Part shown: one piece after another, positions 25,679-34,268 of the stretch | Layout: each line of letters begins with the position of its first letter | Position numbering within the stretch: the first letter of the stretch is position 1 | Source: Paractinoplanes atraurantiacus | GTDB taxonomy: Bacteria > Actinomycetota > Actinomycetes > Mycobacteriales > Micromonosporaceae | Direction of reading: 5' to 3' | Length of the DNA stretch: 64,000 nt | NCBI RefSeq assembly: GCF_900215205.1 | Contig: NZ_OBDY01000009.1 | Location: forward strand, 1 to 64,000 | The notes under the pieces: generated by a model | Seen by the model: only the letters and a program-made list of their open reading frames with translations | Database searches by the model: none | What the model was told of the DNA's origin: nothing | Translations under genes and position numbers: made by a program

Positions 25679-26976
25679 TCAAGCGCCTGCTCGCCGCTTT
25701 CGTCGGCGCTCTCGTTGCCGCTTTTGTTTTTGTCGCGCCCGCCTCGGCGGCCTCGCTCCAGGAGATCACCGGCTTCGGGACCAACCCCACAAACCTTCGC
25801 ATGCATCTGTACGTCCCGGACCGGCTCCCGACCGCACCGGCGCTGCTGGTCGCGGTGCACTACTGCACCGGCACCGGGCCCGCCTTCTACTCGGGCACGG
25901 AGTTCGCCTCCCTGGCCGACCAGTACGGCTTCATCGTGATCTATCCGTCGGCCACCCGCAGCGGCCAGTGCTTCGACGTGTCCACCCAGGGCGCGCTGAA
26001 GCACGACGGCAACAGCGACCCGGTCGGCATCGTGTCGATGGTCCGCTACGTGCAGCAGCGCTACGGCACGGACGCGGCCCGCACCTTTGTCACCGGCGCC
26101 TCGTCGGGCGGCATGATGACCAACGTGCTGCTCGGCGACTACCCGGACGTGTTCGCGGCCGGTGCCGCGTACATGGGTGTGCCGTTCGGCTGCTTCGCGA
26201 CGACCGACGGGTCGCTCTGGAACACGGCCTGCGCCAACGGGCAGGTCTCGAAGACCCCACAGGCCTGGGGCGATCTCGTACGGGCGGCCTACCCCGGATA
26301 CAGCGGCCGGCGCCCGCGCATGCAGCTCGTGCACGGGACCACCGACACGACGCTGCAGTATCCGAACTTCGGTGAGGCCATCAAGCAGTGGACCAATGTG
26401 CTCGGCGTCAGCCAGACGCCGGCGATGACCGACTCGCCGCAGTCGGGCTGGACCCGCACCCGGTACGGCTCGACGTCGGCGCAGGCGCCCGTCGAAGGCA
26501 TCAGCGTCGCCGGGGTGGGTCACTCGCTGCCGCTGAGCGGGATGGCCCGCCTGGCCATCACGTTCTTCGGCCTGGACTCCACTACCCCGCCGACCACGCC
26601 GCCGCCCACGACTCCTCCGCCTACTACTCCTCCGCCCACCACGCCGCCGCCGACCGCGGGGGCCTGCCGGGTCACCGTGGCCGTGAACGCCTGGAACACC
26701 GGCCTGACCGACCAGCTCACGATCGTCAACACCGGCGCCGCGGCGATCAACGGGTGGAGCCTCGGTTTCGCCCTGCCGGCCGGTCAGACCATCACGTCCG
26801 GCTGGAACGCCACCTACAGTCCGGCCTCGGGCCAGGTGACCGCCCGCAACGCGAGTTACAACGGAACTCTGGCCCCAGGGGCGTCAACCACCATAGGCTT
26901 CCAGGCCACACATACCGGGAACAGCGCCGCGCCGTCCGGCTTCACGCTGAACGGCACGGCCTGCTCCTCAACCTGA
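25675..26976 (+). CDS. secreted CE1-like esterase with CBM2
   Basis: 433 aa. Signal peptide (~1-25), alpha/beta hydrolase of the PHB-depolymerase/feruloyl/acetylxylan esterase group (~28-300) with VTGASSGGMMTN (Ser nucleophile ~145), Asp in VHGTTDTTL and His in GVGHSLPL. A TTPPPTTPPP linker and CBM2 (~335-433) follow. Coupled (ATGA) to the xylanase, so the two probably debranch and cleave xylan together. Acetyl versus feruloyl specificity cannot be told. Confidence 0.9.
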   Translation: MIKRLLAAFVGALVAAFVFVAPASAASLQEITGFGTNPTNLRMHLYVPDRLPTAPALLVAVHYCTGTGPAFYSGTEFASLADQYGFIVIYPSATRSGQCFDVSTQGALKHDGNSDPVGIVSMVRYVQQRYGTDAARTFVTGASSGGMMTNVLLGDYPDVFAAGAAYMGVPFGCFATTDGSLWNTACANGQVSKTPQAWGDLVRAAYPGYSGRRPRMQLVHGTTDTTLQYPNFGEAIKQWTNVLGVSQTPAMTDSPQSGWTRTRYGSTSAQAPVEGISVAGVGHSLPLSGMARLAITFFGLDSTTPPTTPPPTTPPPTTPPPTTPPPTAGACRVTVAVNAWNTGLTDQLTIVNTGAAAINGWSLGFALPAGQTITSGWNATYSPASGQVTARNASYNGTLAPGASTTIGFQATHTGNSAAPSGFTLNGTACSST

Positions 26977-26993
26977 TCCCTCGAGATCGGGTA

Positions 26994-27036
26994 GGCGCCG
27001 CCGCGGGACCGTCCCCCGCGGCGGCGCCCTTTAATT
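26994..27036 (+). terminator. hairpin terminator after xylanase operon
   Basis: Perfect 14-bp GC-rich stem (26994-27007 with 27015-27028) and 7-base loop, followed by CTTTAATTT. Lies 18 bases after the esterase stop. Confidence 0.8.
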
Positions 27037-27172
27037 TCTCATCCATCAGTGACGAATCACTGACGGCCGGTAGGCGCTGTCGCCCCGTCGGTACCACCCT
27101 CATGGTGCCCGAACAGCGAGATGTGCAAAGCTGCGCGCTAAATCTGAATTCCTCGTTGTCCGGAGGCCCTTG
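27037..27172. other. intergenic region with small hairpin
   Basis: No gene is seen. TCAGTGA-CGAA-TCACTGA (27046-27063) forms a perfect 7-bp stem with a stable tetraloop, 110 bases upstream of the next gene. May be a second terminator or a 5' UTR element; CGGAGG at 27161-27166 is the ribosome site of the next gene. Confidence 0.45.
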
Positions 27173-28747
27173 ATGGCATTCGTTTATCTCATTGCCGGGG
27201 TCGTGATCGGCTTCGCCGCCGGCTGGCTCTTGCGCTCCAACCGCAAGTCCGAAAAGCCCGCGCCCACGCCCGTCGCCGCCCAGCCCACCACCGCGCCTTC
27301 CGCGGCCGTGGCCGCCACCCCCACTCCGGCCACCGAGGACCACACCGCCACCGCGCCGGAGTCCACCGCGGCCACCACCACAACAGCCGACCCCGACCCC
27401 ATCGCCACCGAGCCCGTCCCCACCGAGCCCACCACCGCCAAGCCCGTCGCCGCCGACGAGCCCGCCACCACGCTTTCCGACAACGAGCCGACCGAACCGG
27501 TAGCGGCCGCGCCTTCCGCAACCACCGCCTCTGTTTCCGCCGCGCCCGGTTCCACAGCGCCCGTTTCCGCCGCGACTTCCGCCGACGACGAGCCGGCCCC
27601 GTCCGAGTCCGCCGACGCCGACGCCGACGAGCCCACGGCCGCCAAGCCGGAGTCCGCCACTCAGCTCGAGCCGGTCGTCCCGGCGATCGAGCCGAACCAG
27701 GCCGACGACCCCAAGTCGGCCGCCACTACGGAGCCGGAGCAGACCGAGAAGCTCGAGCCCGTCGCCGCCGCCGCCAAGCCGGCCACCGTCTCCGACACCA
27801 CCGCGGACCTCGAGCCCATCGCTTCCACCCCGGCCCACCCCACGGCAACCGAGCCGGCCGCCGACCTCGAGCCGACCGCCTCCACCCCGGCCCGCCCCAC
27901 GGCGACCGAACCGGCCGCCGACCTCGAGCCGATCGCCTCCACCCCGGCCGAGCCCACGAAGGCCGAGCCGACCGCCGGCGTCGAACCGATCGGTGCCGAA
28001 CCGGCCCCCGTCGCCGAGCCCGAGCCGGTCGCCGCCGCGGCCGAGTCGGAGACTGCCGCCGACGCCGAGACGCCCGCGCCTCTCGCCGCCGAGCCTGCGC
28101 TTGTCGCCGCCGGCTCCGAGGCGTCCGCCGGCTCCGAGACGTCGACCGACGCGAAGCCGGAGCCGGCCGCCGTGGCCGTCGAGGAGCCGAAGTCGGCCGT
28201 CGCGGACGTTTCGGAACCGGCCGTCGCGACGCCGGTTTCTGAGACTGTTGCTGAGACGGTGCCGGCGGCCAAGCCGAAGCGGACCCGGGCGCCGCGGCCG
28301 CGGCCCGTTGCGGAGCCGGTTGGCGCGGCGGCCGAGGTACCCCCGGCGGTGTCCACTGTCGACACCGTTGCGGCTGTTCCCGGTGCTGCCGAGAGCGACC
28401 AGGTCGCGGCGGTTCCCGCGCCGGTTGCCGTGGCCGAGCCCGCGCGTGAGCCGGTGACCGAGACCGTCGCTGCTGTGCCGGGGATCGCGGAGGCCGAGGA
28501 AGTCGCCGCCGCGCCCGCGCCGGTGGCGGTGGCCGTCGCTGAGCCGGATGACCTGACCAAGATTCCCGGTGTGGGTCCGAAGATGGCGATCGCCTTGGCG
28601 GCGGGTGGCTTCACCACGTACCGCCAAATTGCCGACGCCGACGCGACCACCCTGCGCGCCGCGGTTGTGGCCGGCGGCATGCGGTCGGCGCCGTCGGTGG
28701 CGACCTGGCCCGAAAAGGCCAAGCAACTGCTCGACACCAGCAACTGA
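27173..28747 (+). CDS. Ala/Pro/Glu-rich anchored protein with C-terminal HhH
   Basis: 524 aa. One N-terminal TM (MAFVYLIAGVVIGFAAGWLL) is followed by ~430 residues of low-complexity Ala/Pro/Thr/Glu sequence including three related repeats of ATEPAADLEPIASTPA (~220-265) and two copies of EPVTETVAAVPG-like segments near the end. The last ~65 residues are a clear helix-hairpin-helix domain (LTKIPGVGPKMAIALAAGGFTTYRQIADAD), the type found at the ends of some DNA-repair and ribosomal proteins. Start ATG follows CGGAGG. Function unknown. Confidence 0.75.
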   Translation: MAFVYLIAGVVIGFAAGWLLRSNRKSEKPAPTPVAAQPTTAPSAAVAATPTPATEDHTATAPESTAATTTTADPDPIATEPVPTEPTTAKPVAADEPATTLSDNEPTEPVAAAPSATTASVSAAPGSTAPVSAATSADDEPAPSESADADADEPTAAKPESATQLEPVVPAIEPNQADDPKSAATTEPEQTEKLEPVAAAAKPATVSDTTADLEPIASTPAHPTATEPAADLEPTASTPARPTATEPAADLEPIASTPAEPTKAEPTAGVEPIGAEPAPVAEPEPVAAAAESETAADAETPAPLAAEPALVAAGSEASAGSETSTDAKPEPAAVAVEEPKSAVADVSEPAVATPVSETVAETVPAAKPKRTRAPRPRPVAEPVGAAAEVPPAVSTVDTVAAVPGAAESDQVAAVPAPVAVAEPAREPVTETVAAVPGIAEAEEVAAAPAPVAVAVAEPDDLTKIPGVGPKMAIALAAGGFTTYRQIADADATTLRAAVVAGGMRSAPSVATWPEKAKQLLDTSN

Positions 28748-28760
28748 CCGGCACTGCCCC

Positions 28761-28791
28761 GATGCCCGGCGAGCCCCGCTCGCCGGGCATC
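28761..28791. terminator. bidirectional hairpin between convergent genes
   Basis: Perfect 14-bp stem GATGCCCGGCGAGC / GCTCGCCGGGCATC with a CCC loop. It sits between the HhH-protein stop and the convergent SMI1 gene, and can serve both strands. Confidence 0.7.
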
Positions 28792-29407
28792 ACTGCGTCA
28801 GGGCCGCGGCCCAGATGTCGCCGCCCTCGGCCCAGGTGCTGAGCCACTCCTCAAGCGACGGGGTCACGTGGTGGACGCCGTCCTCGGGGCGCTGGCCGTC
28901 GCGCGGGTCCCAGCCGTCCGCGTCGTACAGCAGGACCGGGCTGCCGGGCTGGGAAAGGTCGGCGTACCAGTACATGGTGCAGCCGCCCGGCGTGAGCTCG
29001 AACCAGGACTCGGGCAGGCCGTGCTCCCGGCCCCGGCGGTGCAGGGCGGCCACGTCCTCGATCCGGGCGAAGCCGCGCGCACCAGGGCCGAACCCGCCGT
29101 CGGCGACTTCCGTGTAAAGGCGCCGGAGCAGTTCGGGCAACGGCCGCTCGATCTGCCGCTCCGCGTTGTCGACCTGAGCGACCGTCGCGGGCGGGTGGAG
29201 CGGGCCGCGCGGGGCGTCCCGGTAATACTCGAGCGCCTCAGCGGCACCGGCCGGGTACAGGACCATACCGTCGCTGCGGAAGGTCAGGCCCTGCCGGAAA
29301 ACCTCGCCGAAGCGCCGCGTCGCCCAGTCGACCGGAACGGGAGCTTCGTCGAAACGCCAAGCAGGGTCGAAGGCACGGGATCGAAGCATCTCGAGAAGCG
29401 GGCGCAT
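28790..29407 (-). CDS. SMI1/KNR4-family protein
   Basis: 205 aa cytoplasmic protein. LPELLRRLYTEVADGGFGPGARGF and a later VLLYDADGWDPRDG segment fit the SMI1/KNR4 (SUKH-like) fold, often immunity or scaffold proteins. No toxin gene is adjacent, so an immunity role is unsupported here. ATG start. Confidence 0.72.
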   Translation of the reverse strand: MRPLLEMLRSRAFDPAWRFDEAPVPVDWATRRFGEVFRQGLTFRSDGMVLYPAGAAEALEYYRDAPRGPLHPPATVAQVDNAERQIERPLPELLRRLYTEVADGGFGPGARGFARIEDVAALHRRGREHGLPESWFELTPGGCTMYWYADLSQPGSPVLLYDADGWDPRDGQRPEDGVHHVTPSLEEWLSTWAEGGDIWAAALTQ

Positions 29408-29476
29408 GCGAAACAGGTTCTCATCGAGAGTCCGGTTTCGTCCGGCCGGTGGGCCGACACGTCGTCATAGGGCAAG

Positions 29477-30124
29477 GTGGCCGTGTGCGACCTTCGAGAA
29501 CCCGGACCCCGTTCCGGTGGGGAGCAGTCGTGGCCGGAGCTGCCCTCGGCGCTTGGGTCGGTGCCGTCGCGGTCGCCGAGCCCGGAGGCCATCCCAGCTC
29601 CGGAGCCCCGCACAAGCTTGGCGCCCGTGGTGGGCGACGACTCGGCCGACGTTTCGCCGACCGGCACCGCCCAGGCGACTTGGACGGAGATCTACGCGAA
29701 CATCCTCGCGGCCGCCATCCCGGCCACGGTCGTTCTTTTTCCCGTACTGATGATCGGGCTTCTCGCTGAGCGAGACGTGTTCGCGGCGATCGTGTGGCGG
29801 GGCAACGTCACCGCGCTGTCGCTGGGATTAGTTCCGCTCCTGCTTCCACTTCTCGCTTTCAGCGTGACGTTCCTTGTTCTCCACCGACTTCGCGGCTGGG
29901 GATCCCAGCGCGCGTGGCGTGCGTCCTGCTGGTCCCTGCTATTGCTGCCGGCGGTGCCGACCACCCTGGGTTTCGCGCAAGCCGGCCTCATCCTCGCCGG
30001 AGTCTCCGCCGCGAATCGCGTGAGACGCGCAGCGTCCGTCGCTCTCAGTCTGGCCTTGTTCTTCGGAGGGCTCACGTTGGGCGTGCTGTCATGGTCGGAC
30101 AGGGGCGCGTCGAAACCGTGGTGA
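29477..30124 (+). CDS. small polytopic membrane protein, unknown
   Basis: 215 aa with a polar Pro-rich N-terminus (~1-65) and four predicted TM segments (~70-90, 105-130, 145-170, 180-205). No family recognised. The start (GTG) is uncertain, since the first ~60 residues are low-complexity. Divergent from the SMI1 gene. Confidence 0.5.
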   Translation: MAVCDLREPGPRSGGEQSWPELPSALGSVPSRSPSPEAIPAPEPRTSLAPVVGDDSADVSPTGTAQATWTEIYANILAAAIPATVVLFPVLMIGLLAERDVFAAIVWRGNVTALSLGLVPLLLPLLAFSVTFLVLHRLRGWGSQRAWRASCWSLLLLPAVPTTLGFAQAGLILAGVSAANRVRRAASVALSLALFFGGLTLGVLSWSDRGASKPW

Positions 30125-30335
30125 CCAGTCATCCGTCGGCGGTCAAGAACATCCGGAATGACGACATTCTTCTGCGAGTGCCGTGCATCAACCAGGCGTC
30201 GCCTGTGCAGCGAAGTCTTCTGTCGACTCTCATCGGCCACGAATCCACCGCGGTGGCATGCTCCTCCGCGAGTCACGACGACGAGGCCCTCGATAGCGGC
30301 CTCTTCCTGGCCAGGACCGCGAGAGGGCAGGAGCG
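30125..30335. other. intergenic, nothing recognised
   Basis: 211 bases with no credible frame; the open frames there have no recognisable sequence and are antisense to the flanking genes. No tRNA-like or long palindromic structure was seen. Confidence 0.4.
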
Positions 30336-31400
30336 TCAAAGGGAATCGATGGCGGCGGTCACCCGGTCTCGCAGGGTGTTCGGGAGGGGCGCGTAGCCCA
30401 GGCGCGTTGCTGCGTCCTGGCCGGCGGGGCTGGCTGCGTACCCCAGGAAGCTCTTGACCAGATCGGGCGTGCCCGCGCGGCACACGACCTCATATGTCAC
30501 CAGGACCAAGGGATAAGCCGCGGCGTCCTTCGTGGTGTAGTCGAGCTGGAGCTGGAGGTCGTTGCCGGAGCCGGTGATTGTGGCGGCGGCTACGGTGCGG
30601 GCGGCGGCCTCGTCGGTCAGAGGGGCGAACTGGCCGGCGGCGTTGCCTACGCGGGCGGTCGGGAGGTTGTGGAAGCGGGCGTACGAGGCCTCGACGTAAC
30701 CGATCGCGCCGTCCGTGCTCTCGATGGCCGCGACGACGCGGTTGCTGCCGCGCTGGGCGATGCCGCCGGGCGCGGGCCAGGCCGAGCCGGACGGGAGAGC
30801 CCAGTCGGCCTTGGCCGTGGCGGCCAGGAACTTGGTGAAGTTGTCGGTGGTGCCCGAGCTGTCGGCGCGGTGGATCGTGCGGACGGGGGTCGACGGCAGG
30901 ATCAGGCCGGGGTTGTCCTTCTTGATCCGGGGATCGTCCCAATTCTTGATCTTGCCGGTGAAGAGGGCGGCGATCGTGCCGGGGGCCAGGCGCAGGTCGT
31001 CGACGCCGGCCACGGTGAAGGCGAGCGCGATCGGGCCGATGACCATGGGCAGGTGGAGGGCCGGGCCGGAAGCGCAGCGGGCGGTCGCCTTGGCCACGTC
31101 GGCGGCGGCGATCGGGGAGTCGGAGCCGGCGAAGTCGCCGGTGCCGCCGTAGAAGGCGCGCAGGCCGGCCCCGGAGCCTGTACTGGCGTACACAAGCGAA
31201 GCCTTCGGGCAGTTGACCTGATAGTTCTTGATCCAGGCGCTGATGGCGGTGGCCTGCGCGGACGACCCCTGCGCGGTGATGGAGCCCTCGGCGCAGGCAA
31301 TCGGCGCCGCGTCGTCATAGGTGCGCGGCGCCTCGCAGGCCCCGGCGGCCAGCAGCAGCACCAGGGCCAGCGCACGGATCTTCACAGCCGGTCCCCTCAT
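30336..31400 (-). CDS. PstS-like substrate-binding lipoprotein
   Basis: 354 aa. Lipobox LAAGAC near residue 21, then PstS-type motifs: AQGSSAQATAISAWI, ASTGSGAGLRAFYGGTGDFAGSDSPI and RADSSGTTDNFTKFL, which in PstS contact phosphate. ATG overlaps the upstream gene's stop by 4 nt. No pstCAB transporter is adjacent; instead it is coupled to a membrane sensor-like protein. So it may serve as the ligand-binding part of a signalling pair and not as an importer (inference). Confidence 0.82.
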   Translation of the reverse strand: MRGPAVKIRALALVLLLAAGACEAPRTYDDAAPIACAEGSITAQGSSAQATAISAWIKNYQVNCPKASLVYASTGSGAGLRAFYGGTGDFAGSDSPIAAADVAKATARCASGPALHLPMVIGPIALAFTVAGVDDLRLAPGTIAALFTGKIKNWDDPRIKKDNPGLILPSTPVRTIHRADSSGTTDNFTKFLAATAKADWALPSGSAWPAPGGIAQRGSNRVVAAIESTDGAIGYVEASYARFHNLPTARVGNAAGQFAPLTDEAAARTVAAATITGSGNDLQLQLDYTTKDAAAYPLVLVTYEVVCRAGTPDLVKSFLGYAASPAGQDAATRLGYAPLPNTLRDRVTAAIDSL

Positions 31401-32686
31401 CGGTATTCGGCGAATCGTTTGCGGACGGAGAACGGCACCAGCAGGATCACCAGGCCGAGCGCGACGGCCGGAATCCACGTCCAGCCGGTGAGCAGCTGCG
31501 ACGTCTCTCGCATGGCATCGTCGAAGGCGTCCTGACGGTTGTCGGCGATCTCGGCCACCGCGGCGTCGTAATAGGAGAAATCGAAGACGGCGTCGCCGCG
31601 GCGAATGCCGGTCAGATAGCCGATCGCCGACGCGTCACGACCCTGATCGGCGAGCGCCAGAATGCGCCCGTGCGCCTCCCGATAGGCCTGCCATCGGGTC
31701 AAAACCTGATTGCTGTCGTACGGGCTGACGTCGCTCCCGGCCGCAACGGATCGCAGCCCCGCATCGCCGTCCAGAAATGCGGCCTTGCGGTCGAAGTCCT
31801 GCTTGTAAAAGGCGAGCTTGTCGCTGATCAGATAGCGGCTGGTGTCGGCGGCGGCGTCGTAGCTGACGGCCCGCGCCGAGGAGAGCGCCAGGAAAGGGCG
31901 CAGGCTGTCGTCGCGGGCGGCGCCGAGCCGCTGCTCCTGCACGACGAGCACGGCGATGGCCGGGCCGACCAGGGCCACGGTCAGCAGGGTGGCGGCGATC
32001 AGGGCCGGGTTGAGCATGCGGCGGAAGCGGCGGCCCAGCCACACTTGAAGGGCGACGAGCAGCACCACGAGGGCGAGACCGAGAAGCGCGGCCAGGGCGA
32101 CGGCCCATTCCTGCGTGGTCTGCTTCGAGGCGTACGCCCGGTCGAGCCTCTCCTCGCTCAGCGTGCGGAGCCGCTCGGCCTCGGGGAGCAGGTCGAGGTG
32201 GAGCACGTTGGTGGCCTGGGTGTAATAGCCGGCGGCGCCGGAGCCCGCGGTCAGGGCCTGCCAGACGCGCTCGCGATAGGTGGCCAGGCCGTCCATCAGG
32301 TCGAGCACGCCGACCGAGGAGGCCATCAGCTTTTGCAGGTCGGCGTCGGCCTGGCGGCTGCGCTCCCGGTAGGTGCCGAGCGCGTCGGTCTGGCTGTTGG
32401 CCAGCGAGTCCTTGCCGTTGCTGAGCACCATGCGGGCGACCTGGGCGTCCATGTCGCTGAGGGCGAAATAGAGGTCGGCCGCGGTGGCGGCCTGCGGCGC
32501 GGCGTCGTCACCGATGACGCGGACCTGATCCTGGACCCGGGACATCAGGAAACTGGTCGAGGCGAGAAGGGCGACCGCGGCCAGAACAATGACCGTCACC
32601 CACAGCCGCAGACGGGCCGGAGTCTCCGCCTTTCGGAGCGATGCGAGAACTGCTGGCACAGCCGTCACGGTAATGCACAGCGGCAA
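31397..32686 (-). CDS. four-TM extracellular sensor, GlnX-like
   Basis: 429 aa. TM1 (~29-47), a first extracellular helical domain (~50-195), two close TMs (~197-216 and ~226-247), a second large extracellular helical domain (~255-400) and TM4 (~403-421) with a short cytoplasmic end. This doubled four-helix arrangement with no cytoplasmic catalytic domain resembles GlnX, which works with the lipoprotein GlnH and kinase PknG in actinobacteria. Here the partner is a PstS-like lipoprotein and no pknG is present. TTG start only 2 bases after GGAGA; a GTG six codons on is an alternative. Confidence 0.62.
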   Translation of the reverse strand: MPLCITVTAVPAVLASLRKAETPARLRLWVTVIVLAAVALLASTSFLMSRVQDQVRVIGDDAAPQAATAADLYFALSDMDAQVARMVLSNGKDSLANSQTDALGTYRERSRQADADLQKLMASSVGVLDLMDGLATYRERVWQALTAGSGAAGYYTQATNVLHLDLLPEAERLRTLSEERLDRAYASKQTTQEWAVALAALLGLALVVLLVALQVWLGRRFRRMLNPALIAATLLTVALVGPAIAVLVVQEQRLGAARDDSLRPFLALSSARAVSYDAAADTSRYLISDKLAFYKQDFDRKAAFLDGDAGLRSVAAGSDVSPYDSNQVLTRWQAYREAHGRILALADQGRDASAIGYLTGIRRGDAVFDFSYYDAAVAEIADNRQDAFDDAMRETSQLLTGWTWIPAVALGLVILLVPFSVRKRFAEYR

Positions 32687-32796
32687 TTCTCCAGACGGCG
32701 GAAGATCGAATTCCTTCTGTTTACCGTACGTCTATTCGGCGTATATAAAAGACGCGGAAGAACGTAACCGTTGCCGCGTCTCCGCGGGCGTACGCG

Positions 32797-32810
32797 TATA
32801 AATGATCTTG
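32797..32810 (+). promoter_or_regulatory. -10 TATAAA placed for a leaderless start
   Basis: TATAAA at 32797-32802 ends 7 bases before the GTG at 32810, the distance at which transcription begins. No Shine-Dalgarno precedes the GTG, so leaderless initiation is likely for the MFS gene. Confidence 0.45.
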
Positions 32811-34177
32811 TGCCGCGTCGCTACCTGATCCTCGCCATCTGCTGCAGCAGCCTGTTCATCGTCGGCATGGACAACACGATCGTGAACATCGCGTTGCCGT
32901 CGTTGCGGGAGGATCTGGACGCGTCGCTGTCGGGGCTGCAGTGGACCATCGACGCGTACACGCTGGTCCTGGCCAGCCTGCTCGTGCTGGCCGGGTCGAC
33001 GGCCGACCGGATCGGGCGGCGCAAGGTCTTCCAGACCGGGCTGGCCCTGTTCACGGCGGGTTCGCTGCTGTGCAGCCTGGCGCCGAGCCTCGGCTGGCTG
33101 ATCGCCTTCCGGATGGTGCAGGCGATCGGCGGTTCGATGCTCAACCCGGTCGCCATGTCGATCATCACGAACACGTTCACCGACGCCAGGGAGCGGGCGC
33201 GGGCCATCGGCGTGTGGGGCGCGGTCGTCGGGGTGAGCCTGGCGATCGGCCCGGTGCTCGGCGGCTTCCTGGTCCACGCGGTCGACTGGCGGGCGATCTT
33301 CTGGGTCAACGTGCCTGTCGGTGTGGCCGCCTTCCTGCTGGCGTGGCGTTTCGTGCCGGAGTCGCGGGCGCCGCATCCGCGCCGGCTCGACCCGGTCGGT
33401 CAGATCATCGTGCTGGTTCTGCTCGCCTCGGTCACGTACGGGATCATCGAGGGCCCCGGCTCCGGCTTCACCTCGCCCGAGATCCTCGGCTGCTTCCTGC
33501 TGGGCGCGGCCGCCCTCGCCGCGCTGCTGATCTACGAGCCGCGCCGCGAGGAACCGCTGATCGAGTTGCGGTTCTTCAGGAGCGTCCCGTTCAGCGGGGC
33601 GACACTGATCGCGGTGTCGGCGTTCGGCTCGCTGGCCGGCTTCCTGTTCCTGAACACGCTGTACTTGCAGGACACCCGGGGTCTCTCGGCCCTGCACGCC
33701 GGCCTCTACACGCTGCCGTTCGCCGCGATGACTGTCGTCTTCTCCCCTCTCTCGGGCCGGATCGTCGGCTCACGCGGCACCCGCCTGCCCCTGACCCTGG
33801 CCGGCGTCGCCTTCATCATCGGCATCCTGCCGCTCACCCAGCTGACCGCCGGCACACCGGTCTGGCTGCTCTTCGCCTGCTACATCGTCTTCGGTTTCGG
33901 CTTCGCCATGGTCAACTCCCCGATCACCCAGACCGCCGTCTCCGGCATGCCCAGAGAACAGGCGGGAGTAGCAGCCGCCATCGCCTCGACCAGCCGCCAG
34001 GTAGGCACGTCCCTGGGGGTGGCCGTGATCGGCGCGGTAGTAGCCGGAAGCACAGCAAACTTCGCCCAAGCCAGCCACGCCGGCTGGTGGATCATCGTCG
34101 CCCTGGGCTGCGCCGTCCTCCTCCTGGCCCTGATCACCACAGGCCGCTGGGCCCGCTCCACGACCCCCACCGGCTGA
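32810..34177 (+). CDS. MFS drug exporter, DHA2/EmrB-like
   Basis: 455 aa, about 14 TM segments. GMDNTIVNIALPSL at TM1 (motif D1-like), ASTADRIGRRK between TM2 and TM3, and IGPVLGGFLVHAVDWRAIFWVNVPVG (motif C, antiporter signature) are clear. Proton-driven efflux of drugs is the family role. A TTG 39 bases upstream is possible, but the GTG is well placed for leaderless initiation. Confidence 0.88.
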   Translation: MPRRYLILAICCSSLFIVGMDNTIVNIALPSLREDLDASLSGLQWTIDAYTLVLASLLVLAGSTADRIGRRKVFQTGLALFTAGSLLCSLAPSLGWLIAFRMVQAIGGSMLNPVAMSIITNTFTDARERARAIGVWGAVVGVSLAIGPVLGGFLVHAVDWRAIFWVNVPVGVAAFLLAWRFVPESRAPHPRRLDPVGQIIVLVLLASVTYGIIEGPGSGFTSPEILGCFLLGAAALAALLIYEPRREEPLIELRFFRSVPFSGATLIAVSAFGSLAGFLFLNTLYLQDTRGLSALHAGLYTLPFAAMTVVFSPLSGRIVGSRGTRLPLTLAGVAFIIGILPLTQLTAGTPVWLLFACYIVFGFGFAMVNSPITQTAVSGMPREQAGVAAAIASTSRQVGTSLGVAVIGAVVAGSTANFAQASHAGWWIIVALGCAVLLLALITTGRWARSTTPTG

Positions 34178-34268
34178 CCCCGGCGGGCAGGCGCGCCGAC
34201 GGCACCGCTAACGTCGGCCCACCCCACCCCGAAAACCACGCGCGCCGGACTACCCGGACAATTCAGCG

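Noticed and set aside
27046..27063. Hairpin upstream of the HhH gene as a riboswitch
   Set aside because: Only a single short stem-loop; no conserved ligand-binding core of a known class.
28790..29407. SMI1/KNR4 protein as immunity partner of a contact-dependent toxin
   Set aside because: No polymorphic toxin, RHS or WXG gene is adjacent; the nearest neighbour is an unknown membrane protein.
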